A DNA stretch of 64,000 bases from Haliclona indistincta (lineage: Eukaryota; Porifera; Demospongiae; Haplosclerida; Chalinidae): the NCBI GenBank assembly GCA_964017065.1, contig OZ024786.1, positions 14,322,242 to 14,386,241 of the forward strand, read 5' to 3'. A program made the translations under genes and the position numbers. This document shows, piece after piece, positions 47,002-58,405 of this stretch. The notes beneath the pieces were generated by a model. The model had not been told where the DNA came from and searched no databases. It saw only the letters and a program-made list of their open reading frames with translations. Every line of letters begins with the position of its first letter. The first letter of the stretch is position 1.

Positions 47002-47759
47002 CCTTACTGTATTAACTGTATTAAACTTCAAAAATTAATATAAAATTATTTCGCAAAAAAAATTAAATTAAAATGCACAGCATTATTGTAAGAACAATGT
47101 TTGTTTATAAATATCTACTGTACTTGTATTCACTTCTGTAGACACATTGAGAAGCATTATTTCTCGAACGGACCTCAATTTTATATCACCATACGTACCC
47201 TGTGAGCAAACATGTATTCATTATTGCCTCATGTCATGTGTGTTGGTTATTTTTATGGTTAACTATACAGTTTGTGAGACCAGTAATTGGATATTCTGAG
47301 AGTTTATCTCTGGACAATCCATTGACAATAATATTTCTTTACTGACTCAATTTATTGTAATATCTTCTTTAATTATGAATTATTAAGTTAATTATGTATG
47401 ATTATAGTTAATTGGTCTGTATGTTGAGTGAAAACCTAATAGATAGTTAAATAATGGTATCAGTACCAGCGCTAGCTACATGTGTTTCATAGTAGCAGGT
47501 ACATATGAACGCTTGTGTATATTATGTGGTTTAACTATAATACAAAGGGAGAGGAGACTGCTGAGACTGCTTTCTGGTAGAGTTGCATATTACACGCAAT
47601 AAGAGAATAGTACAGTTCAGTACTGAGCTAAGCTTTTGTGCATGCTTTTTTCACGTAGATTGTTCAGAGAGTTGATGTTTATGGCAGTGCGAATCAAGCC
47701 ATAAACATCCTTGTTTCTAATTGAAAGACAGTACGTGGCTGTTTTGATTTCATAACAAG

Positions 47760-48040
47760 GACTTCATGGTCATAAAAAGGACTTCATGGTCATAAAAAGG
47801 ACTTCAGGTGCATGGTCATAACAAGGACTTCATCACACTCAGGGTGCATGGTCATAACAAGGACTTCATCACACTCAGGGTGCATGGTCATAACAAGGAC
47901 TTCATCACACTCAGGGTGCATGGTCATAACAAGGACTTCATAACAAAGCAACTGAGGACTTCATCACACTCAGGGTGCATGGTCATAACAAGGATGGTCA
48001 GGTTGGTCATAACAAGGACTTCATCACACTCAGGTCGATC
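47760..48040 (+). repeat. 36-bp tandem repeat
   Basis: Four regular copies (with shorter ones on both sides) of a unit containing GCATGGTCATAACAAGGACT and TCATCACACTCAGGGT. The period is 36, so the frame stays open, but nothing suggests translation. Confidence 0.9.
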
Positions 48041-48182
48041 AAGATGGCCAGTCATTGTGTCAGATCGAGACCTAGACGTATTCTTGCCTTAGGTACACTT
48101 CTGTTGTGTCTTTTAAGGGCACAGCAAGCATTTGTGAAACCTGTCGTCAATAATTCCACCGAGGCATCTGCACCTTTGGTGC

Positions 48183-48245
48183 CTAGTTGTCGTGGCAACT
48201 TAGACACAGCTAAATATTTCATAACTATAACCCAAATGTTCAAAA
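48183..48245 (+). pseudogene. Relic of an ankyrin repeat
   Basis: TGTCGTGGCAACTTAGACAC, then AGCTAAATATTTCATAAC and CCCAAATGTTCAAAAT match the ankyrin segment GNLDTAKYFI of genes B and C (near 26287 and 37669). It is a short fragment with an internal deletion. Confidence 0.75.
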
Positions 48246-48354
48246 TTTGCATCCTAAAAACTTACTAGCAGCTAGAATTTACATGTATACTAATGATTTC
48301 ATTATTCTGCGTTTGCGGGACACGCCCTAAAATAGGCATATAGCTAGGAGTCGG

Positions 48355-51338
48355 ATGGAGTCCAAGGTAAAGACCATACGATCATTACTATGAAATTCTA
48401 TTGTGCCGCTTTTAGGAGAGCGCTGAGTACCGCTCGTTCCAAGTTCATTATGCGGACCTGTTCGAGTCCATCCAGAACCCAACCACACTGTCTGCTAAAC
48501 TGTACTCAGCTGGTCTGCTGTCACGAGAGACGAGGAAGAGAATCTACAGTAGAACACTGGTCGAATCAGATAAAGTGTGTGAGCTCCTAGATGCTACAGA
48601 AACAGCAATTATACTAGGCCCCAGCAACTACCACAAGTTTGTGGAAGCACTAGAGAAGGACAGTTCAATGCAGCATATCTGTGGCAAGCTGAGGTCCACA
48701 TGTGGTGAGTGTGATAATGTGTGTCTGAGTACATCCACTGACCAGTGCATGGTGTTCTGATGTAGCTCAACTCAAGTCACTGCACACTCCTCAACTGGTG
48801 TCGTCCCTACCACCAAACACACCAGCTGGTGAGTAGAGAATGTTTGTATGGTGGAATAACATGTGACAGCGTCTTACAGCACAACAGACAACCTCCTACC
48901 ATCCTCCTCCTCATTGTGCTCCTCTGGAAGAACCAATATCTACTGTCGACCTATCCATAGTTCCTGATGGCACATTCGGTGAATAGTGTGTCTAACACAT
49001 TTCAATGAGTATCATTTCATTCTCTCACTATATATAGATGACTCTCATCTATCAGTGTTAGTGACAGCACTGAGTACAGTGTATCAATGGTTCCCACTTG
49101 GTATCCATCTTGGTTTGAACTATTCTGATTTAAAAATAATCGATGAAAATCAGAGAGGGCAAATTCACTTGTGCAAAATTGATATGCTGGCCATGTGGCT
49201 GAAAGGCCAAGAAGAAAATCGCAGCAAGCAATTCCTTCAAAATGCTCTAAAGCAGCTCACACAGTCTCCTCAACTGGTGTCGTCCCTACCACCAAACACA
49301 TCAGCTGGTAAGTAGAGAATGTGTGTATGGTGGAATAACCTGATAGTGTCTTACAGCACTGACCAGTGATAGTATGTTACCGTCTTCCATCACTAGACAG
49401 TCATCATTGTCTCCTCCTCTGAAAAAATCAGGTGAGAAATTAATACCAGATCTATAGCTGGTAATTTTGGTTAAGGGAATATTTCTGCTTCTACGATGTA
49501 TATTTTAGTCTTGCAGAGAGAGCAAATTTCCAAGCTTGGCGGATACTCTCCTGGCACGCTCTGTTATGATATTGCACCATTCAAAGGCCAGTAATGACAG
49601 TCTTGATCAACCTCCTCTTATAGTAAGCAAATTTCGCACAGAAGATGCATTTGAGTTTGAACCTCATCATTCACACCTGAGAAAGATAATTGATGAAATG
49701 ACTGACAAAAATCGTATTGTGAGTTGGAGATGTTCAACTATTATACTTGTTATATTGTATTACAGGAAATCGGAAATGTTGACGTCAGCGATTTAATTAT
49801 GAACCATGATCAAGAACCTACTGCTGATGATTGTGGTAATTGTATATAAAATTAATTACAATGGTACAATAATTATTGTGTGCAATTATTTTGTTGATAG
49901 AAGCAAGCATCAATTCAGAAGAACAATTTTCTTTAACAGATGACCCTACTATGTCAGAAAGTAAGTGGGTTAGAGAAAATACTATTGTTATATGGCACTT
50001 TGATTTAAATAGGTGCATATGCTAGTGGTGCACGGTCTGTCAATTCGAAAGTGAATGACAGTGACAATGAAGAAACATTGAAGCATAAGGATGCTTTGCA
50101 GACAGAATTAGAAACTGCTCGACACCAAATGTCAGTATTATTGGCTATTACTAAGGAATTACTGACCAAACAACCGAAGGGTATGCATAGTAATTTTCAT
50201 GCAGGCTGCAATAATAAGCATAATTGCATACTTAAGTATTCTTGTATGCAGTATAGCTATGTAGTAACTAACTATTTCTTGTTACATTATTAGCTCTTTC
50301 ACAATCTGACTCAACCAAGAAACACATTACTAAACAAGCGAGCTACTTAAATATAGCCGTTGAGCCAGCTAATACCAGCAAGCTGTGTTATGTTGCACTA
50401 AAGTTTTACAAGTCCATTCCTCGCTCAGTAGACATGAACTTACACTTCGTGGTTTTAGCAAAAATTGGCTTTAGAGTTAAAAAGGTATTAGCATCAACCA
50501 GATTAGCTAGAATGCATAATTTTATTTTTATACCGCAGTATACGGATCAGATGAAAGAGGATGGATGGACAGAGAACCGTGATGGCCACCAATTCATATT
50601 TAAAGAAGATTGTGTATCTTTAAAAATTCCAGAAAATCCACCATATGATATTGTAGATGGCTGGAAAATTATTCCACAAACAACACCACTTGAGGTATAC
50701 TATTATAGCACTATTCAAACAATAATTATTATAATGATTAAACATAACAACAGATTGACAAAGCTGCAGTTGATGGATACGAACTAGAACAATCTGAGGA
50801 TGACAAATCTTTCGAAGTTATTCCTCCTTCATGCACTATACTATTACAATGGACTGGTAAACCAGGCTCAGAGGTGACTCCATTGAATGCATATCGAGTG
50901 AAGATTTCTGGAACTACAAAACCTAATACTTCTTTCGTAATATATCACAATCCAAGGAAAGAAAAGATACAAGTACAAGATTCACTGAGTATCAAAGAAT
51001 ATGTCGCCAGTAAACATCCACTGCTGGTTAGTTGCATTATTAATATATGTCTCTATTGTGTTTCTATGATATTGCAGAAATTGAATATGCTCATGATGGA
51101 GCTGCAAGATGTCTCTGATTGGGAACTGCTTGGAGTATATCTAGGTGTCTCACCAAATACACTACACAATGTAAAGCAAGAGAATGTTAGAGTTGAGACA
51201 ATGAAGTATAGTATGCTGGCTCAATGGCTAAAATCAACTCCTGAAGCATCATGGAAAGATGTAGTGTCGGCATTAACTGTTATGCAAGAAAAGTGTGTTG
51301 CAGAAATGATAAAAGAGAAGTATAACGTTGAAGGGTAG
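48355..51338 (+). CDS. Gene D: CARD-like, Death, coiled coil, UPA-like and second Death domain
   Basis: Twelve GT-AG exons remain in phase: 48355-48366, 48416-48704, 48766-48828, 48880-48978, 49038-49307, 49357-49431, 49901-49960, 50013-50180, 50294-50484, 50539-50694, 50754-51026 and 51078-51338, giving 638 residues. Residues 5-100 look like a CARD-type helical bundle (YADLFESIQNPTTLSAKLYS ... GLLSRETRKRIY ... KFVEALEKDSSMQHICGKL). A first Death domain follows (VYQWFPLGIHLGLNYSDLKI ... CKIDMLAMWLKG). From 49901 on the exons are paralogous to gene C: coiled coil, linker, UPA-like, Death (WELLGVYLGVSPNTL). The exon at 50294 joins the gene C linker directly to the end of the ZU5 exon, deleting the ZU5 core in frame. 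A gene C COR-end remnant at 49511-49736 and a linker remnant at 49766-49835 are skipped in this model; using the first would end the protein at a TAA near 49590. Two genes rather than one fusion are also possible. Confidence 0.65.
49511..49835 (+). pseudogene. Remnant of the gene C COR end and next exon
   Basis: ATTTCGCACAGAAGATGCAT and CACACCTGAGAAAGATAATT match the last part of the large exon of gene C, followed by its next exon (49766-49835). The block marks where the gene C duplication was truncated and attached to the CARD-Death exons. Confidence 0.8.
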
Positions 51339-51582
51339 CTATGCCTGTTGTTGGTGCTGCTCTGAAATTTTGTATGATTCTCATCTACATAATCTTGTCA
51401 GCTTTACTTTCACTGTTGAACATATTGCATCATTTTTAAAGACAGCTACGTATTTTGAAATTTTCAGTTGGACACGGAAATAACGAATAAATACATCTTA
51501 CGAATATTAATTTTTTATCAACGTTAATTATTACAATTGAGAGAAATTACACAAAAGTGATGATGTGATCAAACAATAAAGT
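51339..51582. other. 3' flank of gene D
   Basis: AT-rich, partly matching the flanks of genes C and E. The UTR hairpin motif is reduced to CAGTTGGACACGG here. Nothing else is seen. Confidence 0.5.
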
Positions 51583-52450
51583 CAGTCTGGAGTCGACTAG
51601 TTCTCTTAGTTCACAGTAGAGTCGCTGCATCTTGGTGCTACTAGCAATGAGAGAGAGAAACTGCTTAGCAAGATCTGAATGCTGTAGTCCTGGAACACAT
51701 CACTGCTGTTGCTGTCTAACAAACTCACTCACAAACTCTCTCAGTCTCTCTTCTTCATCTTCCTTCAATAGATGCTGTACGTAGATACATGTCCAATGGC
51801 AATACTCAAGAGTAGACTGCAGTGACAAGCATCTTGATATGTGGTTCTCAAGGAAGGTAAGAGTCTGTGCTCGACCGGACAATGTACTAGAAGAGGAAGG
51901 AAAGGACATAGAGAGACCAGTGCCTTGTTGAATAGAGCTGAGAGGTGTGGCTTCAGTTAGAGCGGAAGAGAGGGCAAAAGAGGAGTTGTGAATCGAAGAC
52001 ATTTCCGATGTAGAGTACAGTTCTGTCCATGCTTGCATATCAGAGTTGAATGTGAATCCACCAATACCAGTTACGATAATGGGATGACCGGATTTGGACA
52101 ACATGATGTCACACTTCGGTTGTGAGCAGTTTTCTAGTAGATGCCCGAAGTTGATGTTTGAGAGAGACGCTGTCATATTAGACGTGTTGTAGAGAGAGAT
52201 TTTAGCATCTGTGATAGCAATCAAGACAAGATGTCCACTCACTCTAGCTTGGTAGGGCAGGGCAGAGAGCATGAGGCGAGAGTAGAGAGAACGACCTGTG
52301 AGAGAAGAGAGAAAGGTCACTGAATTGTCCTGAGAAATGGCACATGTCACCATCGGACTAGCAGCAAGAAGCAAACCAGGAAAGATGAGGTGAATGGACC
52401 AGAGGGTCTCTTCTCCACAGCAACACGACAAGCTACAGCAACCTTCTAAA
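51583..52450 (-). pseudogene. Fragment of HIRA 3' half (copy 2)
   Basis: Matches about 280 codons of the HIRA C-terminal domain from CSLSC.CGE.TLWSIHL onward and is open until a TGA replaces the Arg after RQQQQ, about 40 codons before the normal end. The upstream codons in the open frame (to 52593) do not resemble HIRA, and no WD40 repeats are present. It might be transcribed, but is best read as a truncated duplicate. Confidence 0.85.
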
Positions 52451-52599
52451 TTATTAGCCTCACTGGCTATGGGCACTAATCTGTCAGGCATTGCAGCAAA
52501 GCTGCACTCCTCCTTTTCATTAGTGACAGCACCAAGAACTATGTTCACACTGCTATGGGTGGAGAGGCTGAGTGAGTTCATAGTGATCCTCAAGGACTC

Positions 52600-53380
<781 letters not shown>

Positions 53381-55152
53381 ATGGTAAAGCCAGAGGGAGA
53401 ATATGATTTTCTATTCAAAGGTATGTGAAAATGATTGAGTCCTATACCGAGAAATATTGGCATGTGTCTAGAGGTTCAAATGGGACTGCCCACACTGGGA
53501 GTGGGCATACCCTAAACAACTGAAGGGTATATGCACTGTACTGGCCGCAATAATAACCATAAATGAATGCATAACTATTCAATTTTATTCATAGCTATGC
53601 AGTAACTACATGCAATTTTTGTTACATTATTAGGTCTTTCACAATCTGACTCAACCAAGAGACACATTGCTATACAAACAAGCTACTTAGATATTGCACC
53701 AAGTAAGCAAGAATTGTCATTTGTATTAGATTTTGACACTTGACTTGTTAGAGCTAAGAGGTGTTGAGGTGTGTGGAGAGATTGTGTTTGATGTGATGAG
53801 TGACAGATTACCACAGAAGCTGGTGTGGCCTGGATATGGATTCCACATAGATATTCCTGCTGGAGCCCTTCCTCCTGGAATGACTGCTAGTATTTCTGTT
53901 AAGGCGAGAAAGTTCAGTCTTCCTGAAAATAGCAAGCTGATCAGTGCAATTTACTGGATATCGTGCAGTGAAGTGTTCACTAATGATGTTGCAGTCCATA
54001 TTCAGCATTGTGCAGTTGTTACAAATGAAGAAGATACTACAAAATTCAAGTTCATCATTGCTAAATGTTCTCAAGATCCACCATACAAGTTTGTAGAGAG
54101 AGACGGAATATTCAATGCAGACACACAATATGCTACTGTCATGTGTAAGAGATTCTCATTTATTGGAGCAACTGGTCCAGATGATACCATAATGTACTAT
54201 GTTGCACTGAAGTTTTATAAGCCAATTCCTAACTCAGTTAACATGAGCTTTCGTTTTGTGGTCTTAATTAATATAGCCTTTAAAGTTAACAAGGTATGAC
54301 TTACATACAATGAGGATTGCACGAATGTCTGTAATATTGTACAGTATAAGAAGCAGATGAAACAGGAAGAATGGACAGAAGATCATGACAGTCAACATTT
54401 CATATTTGAAGTAGATCGCATCACTTTAGAAATACCTGGAAATCCACCTGTGATTGTGGATGGCTGGGAAATAATTCCCCATTCAACACCACTTGAGGTA
54501 TTTTAGTATTTGTACACACAATCATTAGCTATAGCTTATCTTAAAACTGCTGCAGATTGACAAAGCTGCAGTGGATAGATATGAATTAGACAAATCTGAA
54601 GATGAAACATCTGTTGAAGTCTATTCTCCTTCATGCACTATTCTGTTACAATGGACTGGTGAGCCTGGCTCAGAGGTGACTCCATTGAAGGCATATCGAG
54701 TGAAGATCTTGGGGACTACTAAACCTGATACTTCCTTCCTCATATACCACAATCCAAGACTAGAAAAGAAGGATCAAGTTGTTCAGAAAATCAAACAGGA
54801 TGCAATGAATAGGCCTTCTGTTTTGGTGAGTTACGTGCGTCAGGCGAAATAATCACAGAATCATGCATATTTACTTCAATCTATAATGCAGAAATTGAAT
54901 ATGCTTATGATGGAGCTGCAAGATGTCTCTGATTGGGAACTGCTTGGAGTATATCTCGGTGTTTCACCAAATACACTGGACAGCGTAAAGCGAGAGAATG
55001 CAAGAGTTGAGTTAATGAAGTATAATATGCTGGCTGAATGGCTAAAGTCAACTCCCGAAGCAACATGGAAAGACATAGTGTCGGCATTAACTGTTATGAA
55101 GCATAACAGTGTTGCAAAAGTCATAAAGGAGAAATATAACGTAGAAGAGTAA
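53381..55152 (+). CDS. Gene E: Rab11-like first exon joined in phase to ZU5-UPA-Death
   Basis: Exons 53381-53420, 53634-53702, 53752-54293, 54345-54497, 54556-54825 and 54892-55152 are in phase and give 444 residues. The first 13 residues (MVKPEGEYDFLFK) look like the start of a Rab11-type GTPase just before its P-loop; the rest of the Rab gene is not in the window. The next exons copy the gene C tail: linker, ZU5 (PGYGFHIDIPAGALPPG), UPA-like region and Death domain (WELLGVYLGVSPNTLDSVKR). The coiled coil, ankyrin and Roc parts are absent. The Rab donor and the linker acceptor are both phase 1, so splicing yields an open chimera. Alternatively the Rab exon is an orphan and the tail is a pseudogene that happens to be intact. 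Gene E converges with HIRA, 328 bp from stop to stop. Confidence 0.6.
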
Positions 55153-55281
55153 CTATGCTTGTTATGCATCATAGTGAAGATCTGAAATATTTTTTGAGAT
55201 TCAGAGGATGATTCTTGTCAGCAATCCTGTGAGTCTATAGCTATCAGCACTGTTGAAATTTTATTGTATCGCTCTGTCCAG

Positions 55282-55322
55282 ACTGGTATTTACAAGGAAA
55301 GATGGATAATCTCTCCTGGACA
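55282..55322 (+). other. Conserved 3' UTR motif, gene E copy (partial)
   Basis: ACTGGTATTTACAAGGAAAG, then GATGGATAATCTCTCCTGGA. It matches the gene C copy but lacks the TTCTGAGA half of the stem. Confidence 0.5.
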
Positions 55323-55479
55323 TGGCATGATCAAAAAATTAATAACAATTAATTTTATTATCAATTTTTTATACTTTAAAAATTTTTTATGTGAACAGAT
55401 TGAGAAACAATTATTGCACAAAAATGATGTGATCAACAGAGATCAATTTTTAAGAGCCTTAAAATTGTCCTCGATAAAG

Positions 55480-58260
55480 TCAGTCTGAAGATGAGTCGAC
55501 TAGTTCTCTTAGTTCACAGTAGAGTCGCTGCATCTTAGTGCTACTAGCAATGAGAGAGAGGAACTGCTTAGCAAGATCTGAATGCTGTAGTCCTGGAACA
55601 CATCGCTGCTGCTGCTGTCTAACAAACTCACTCACAAACTCTCTCAGTCTCTCTTCTTCATCTTCCTTCAATAGATGCTGTACATAGGTACATGTCCAAT
55701 GACGATACTCTAGAGTAGACTGCAGTGACAAGCATCTTGATATCTGGTTCTCAAGGAAGGTAAGAGTCTGTGCTCGACCGGACAATGTGCTAGAAGAGGA
55801 AGGAAAGGACATAGAGAGGCCAGTGCCTTGTTGAATAGAGCTGAGGGGTGTGGCTTCAGTTAGAGTGGAAGAGAGGGCAAAAGAGGAATTGTGAACTGAA
55901 GACATTTCTGAGAAAGAGTACAGTTCTGTCCACGCTTGCATGTTAGAGTTGAATGTGAATCCGCCAATACCAGTTACGATAATAGGATGACCGGATTTGG
56001 ACAGAGAGATGTCACACTTTGGTTGTGAGCAGTTTTCTAGCAGATGCCCGAAGTTGATGTTTGAGAGGGACGCTGTCATATTAGACGTGTCGTAGAGAGA
56101 GATTTTAGCATCTGTGGTAGCAATCAAGACAAGATGTCCACTCACTCTAGCTTGGTAGGGCAGGGCAGAGAGCATGAAGCGGGAGTAGAGAGAACGACCT
56201 GTGAGAGAAGAGAGAAAGGTCACTGAATTGTCTTGAGAAATGGCACATGTCACCATCGGGCTAGCAGCAAGAAGCAAAGCAGGAGAGATGAGGTGAATGG
56301 ACCAGAGGGTCTGTTCTCCACAGCGACACGACAAGCTACAGCGACCTGCTACATTATTAGCCTCTATGCATTTCCCTTCTTCTCCGGCAAGGGTAGGAGA
56401 CAGTTGTACTGTGAGTCCTTCTTCTTCATCGGGTGGAGAAAGACTGTATCGCTGCTCAGACAAACGAGAAGGTGCTTTAGTGGATGATGCTGCTTCAGGC
56501 TTGCCACTGCGTTTTGGCTTCTTTGTCTTATTTTGAGGAGAGTCGGTCAGATCTGTGGTTCTCTTTCGACCAGCAATGAGTGCCTTTGCCTCTGCTAGTG
56601 TCCTCTGTGTGCTGTTTTTCTTCGGAGTCACTTGTTCGTCTTCTTCACTCTTGTCTTTAGGTTCCCGTATCTTTGTTGGAGTTGACTGATGGGGAGAGAG
56701 AGGGGCAAAGCTGATTGGTCGAGCGGGTGGACTCTTTATACTGCTCTCTAAAGTGTCTTCCGATTGATCACGCGTGATTGCAGGACTTGAGTTAGAAGAT
56801 TTAGCTATTTCAGGAGAAGTCTTAGCACCTGCTTTACTGGACGGGGAAGACGAGAAAGAAGCAGACAGGAAAGGACTAGAGCCGGAAGAAATAATGGGTT
56901 GTGATGTAAGCATGACTGGTGTAATACGACGCTTCCCTTCCTTGGTCTTTGTCTCCTTCTGTTGCTCAATTACAGCAGCTCCTGTGCACTGCTCTATGGC
57001 GGCCGTAGGCTGGTTCTGAGAAACAGTACTGGGCTGAGCCTGAGGTAGTGGAGTAGACTCCGAGACAGAATGAAGCTTGAGCATAGCGGGATCTTCGATA
57101 AGGAGAGCACCTTCGCTGGTGCCTTTCTTAAACCGTTTGCTGCCGTACAATTCAAGGAACAGTTCATCAACGGCATCTTTGGTAAGATGAGTGCCTAGCT
57201 CTTTCTCAGAAAAACGCATAAACACGACAGTGCCGTCTAACGAACAGCCCATCAGTGAATACCCATCTCGGCTCCAAGCAAGGTCAAGAATCGAGTTGGT
57301 GAAAAGGTCATGAATGACAACTAGAGGTCGCTTAAGGTGCGTCAACCAAACTGAGAGAGAGCGGTCACGACTGCCAATGGCAATACAACCGTAACTTGAA
57401 GAGGTGCCCTTGGAGAAGAAATGTGGATTGAATCGAACCACCTCTATTGCTTTACGGTGACCAACAAAATCCATTCCAGTTTTCCAATCGTTGCGGTCGA
57501 TGATGTGAGCAGTAGGGCCGTCATTATTCAGAGAGTGAGCCGAGACAATGTAGCGTCCGTCAGGTGACCAATCCAGTCGCAGCATGTGCGTAGTCCCGCC
57601 ACATTTCCTGAACGGAGCCGATATTTGTGCCTCCATCCCCCAGTCACTAGTTCGCCAGATCTTCAGTGTTCGATCGTCCGATTGAGATGCTAGATATTTC
57701 CCGACAGGGTCCCAAGTGACACCTTTTACTAAACCTTGGTGCTGCTGAATCGTAGCTATCTTATCGGGAAACTTCCTCGTATTCCAGACCACGATCGTGT
57801 TGTCTACGCTCGCAGAGGCTAAGAACCGCTGATCTTGAGACCAGCTCAAGTCAAGCACGTCGCCATTGTGCCCTCGTAGTACCTGCACACAGCCCCATTG
57901 CTCGTGTATGGCACGGTCTGATCCAAATACACGACTAGATGACTGACCTCCATGCAGTTGACGCAGCTGCCAAATCATGACAATAGCATCGTCCCCACCA
58001 CTGGCTAGCATATTGCCGTCAACCGACCAACGAACGCAGTTGACACAACCAAGATGATTAGTCATCTCAGACAAGAGTTTAGGAACGGTGGGGTCTTTCT
58101 CCGCTTTCTCGTTCTTGACGGACGCCATGTTCCAGATTATGACCTTCCCAGAATCGTCTCCTTGTCCTCCTGTAGCAAAGCGCCTCCCGTCCGGATGGAT
58201 GTCGATAGAGAAGATGGGTTTGCCATCATGGGAGACCCAGCTAGGCTTCAGCAGCTTCAT
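55480..58260 (-). CDS. HIRA: HIRA histone chaperone homologue
   Basis: One uninterrupted frame of 926 residues, somewhat shorter than the human protein (about 1017). Residues 1-370 are WD40 repeats with highly recognisable HIRA blocks (FSIDIHPDGRRFATGG, KVIIWNM, ASGGDDAIVMIWQL, SQSDDRTLKIW). A Ser/Pro-rich linker holds GKRRITPVML, resembling the B-domain that contacts ASF1. From about residue 630 the C-terminal HIRA domain follows, used for trimerisation and CABIN1 binding in other animals. HIRA deposits histone H3.3 independently of replication in the nucleus. The lack of introns is notable beside its intron-rich neighbours. Its 3' end faces gene E, and two partial copies of that 3' end lie at 46.0 and 51.6 kb. 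The start is the ATG giving MKLLKPSWV. Confidence 0.95.
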   Translation of the reverse strand: MKLLKPSWVSHDGKPIFSIDIHPDGRRFATGGQGDDSGKVIIWNMASVKNEKAEKDPTVPKLLSEMTNHLGCVNCVRWSVDGNMLASGGDDAIVMIWQLRQLHGGQSSSRVFGSDRAIHEQWGCVQVLRGHNGDVLDLSWSQDQRFLASASVDNTIVVWNTRKFPDKIATIQQHQGLVKGVTWDPVGKYLASQSDDRTLKIWRTSDWGMEAQISAPFRKCGGTTHMLRLDWSPDGRYIVSAHSLNNDGPTAHIIDRNDWKTGMDFVGHRKAIEVVRFNPHFFSKGTSSSYGCIAIGSRDRSLSVWLTHLKRPLVVIHDLFTNSILDLAWSRDGYSLMGCSLDGTVVFMRFSEKELGTHLTKDAVDELFLELYGSKRFKKGTSEGALLIEDPAMLKLHSVSESTPLPQAQPSTVSQNQPTAAIEQCTGAAVIEQQKETKTKEGKRRITPVMLTSQPIISSGSSPFLSASFSSSPSSKAGAKTSPEIAKSSNSSPAITRDQSEDTLESSIKSPPARPISFAPLSPHQSTPTKIREPKDKSEEDEQVTPKKNSTQRTLAEAKALIAGRKRTTDLTDSPQNKTKKPKRSGKPEAASSTKAPSRLSEQRYSLSPPDEEEGLTVQLSPTLAGEEGKCIEANNVAGRCSLSCRCGEQTLWSIHLISPALLLAASPMVTCAISQDNSVTFLSSLTGRSLYSRFMLSALPYQARVSGHLVLIATTDAKISLYDTSNMTASLSNINFGHLLENCSQPKCDISLSKSGHPIIVTGIGGFTFNSNMQAWTELYSFSEMSSVHNSSFALSSTLTEATPLSSIQQGTGLSMSFPSSSSTLSGRAQTLTFLENQISRCLSLQSTLEYRHWTCTYVQHLLKEDEEERLREFVSEFVRQQQQRCVPGLQHSDLAKQFLSLIASSTKMQRLYCELRELVDSSSD

Positions 58261-58405
58261 AGTTTAACGAAGACGCCCAAGTTACTGGTCAACCATTTTG
58301 TTTACACGAGATGAACACGCCCACAATGGGAGTGGTTTTTTGTTTTTAAAAAATGATGTCAAAATTTTAAATAATGGTACATAGTTTTAATATCAAATTT
58401 ATGTG

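Larger units (their letters stand above)
47002..48354. other. Non-coding stretch with small relics
   Basis: Contains a fifth copy of the 3' UTR motif at 47278-47316 (GACCAGTAATTGGATATTCT then GAGAGTTTATCTCTGGACA), a 36-bp tandem repeat and a 60-bp ankyrin relic. No gene is supported. A frame starting near 48042 looks signal-peptide-like but has no partner exons. Confidence 0.6.

Noticed and set aside
48042..48268. Signal-peptide-like frame (MASHCVRSRPRRILALGTLL)
   Set aside because: It ends in an ankyrin relic, has no matching exon and begins in a tandem repeat, so it is probably chance.
51700..52593. A 297-codon minus-strand frame as an independent gene
   Set aside because: Most of it is a HIRA C-terminal duplicate lacking the WD40 part, with a premature stop. 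The extra N-terminal codons have no recognisable source.
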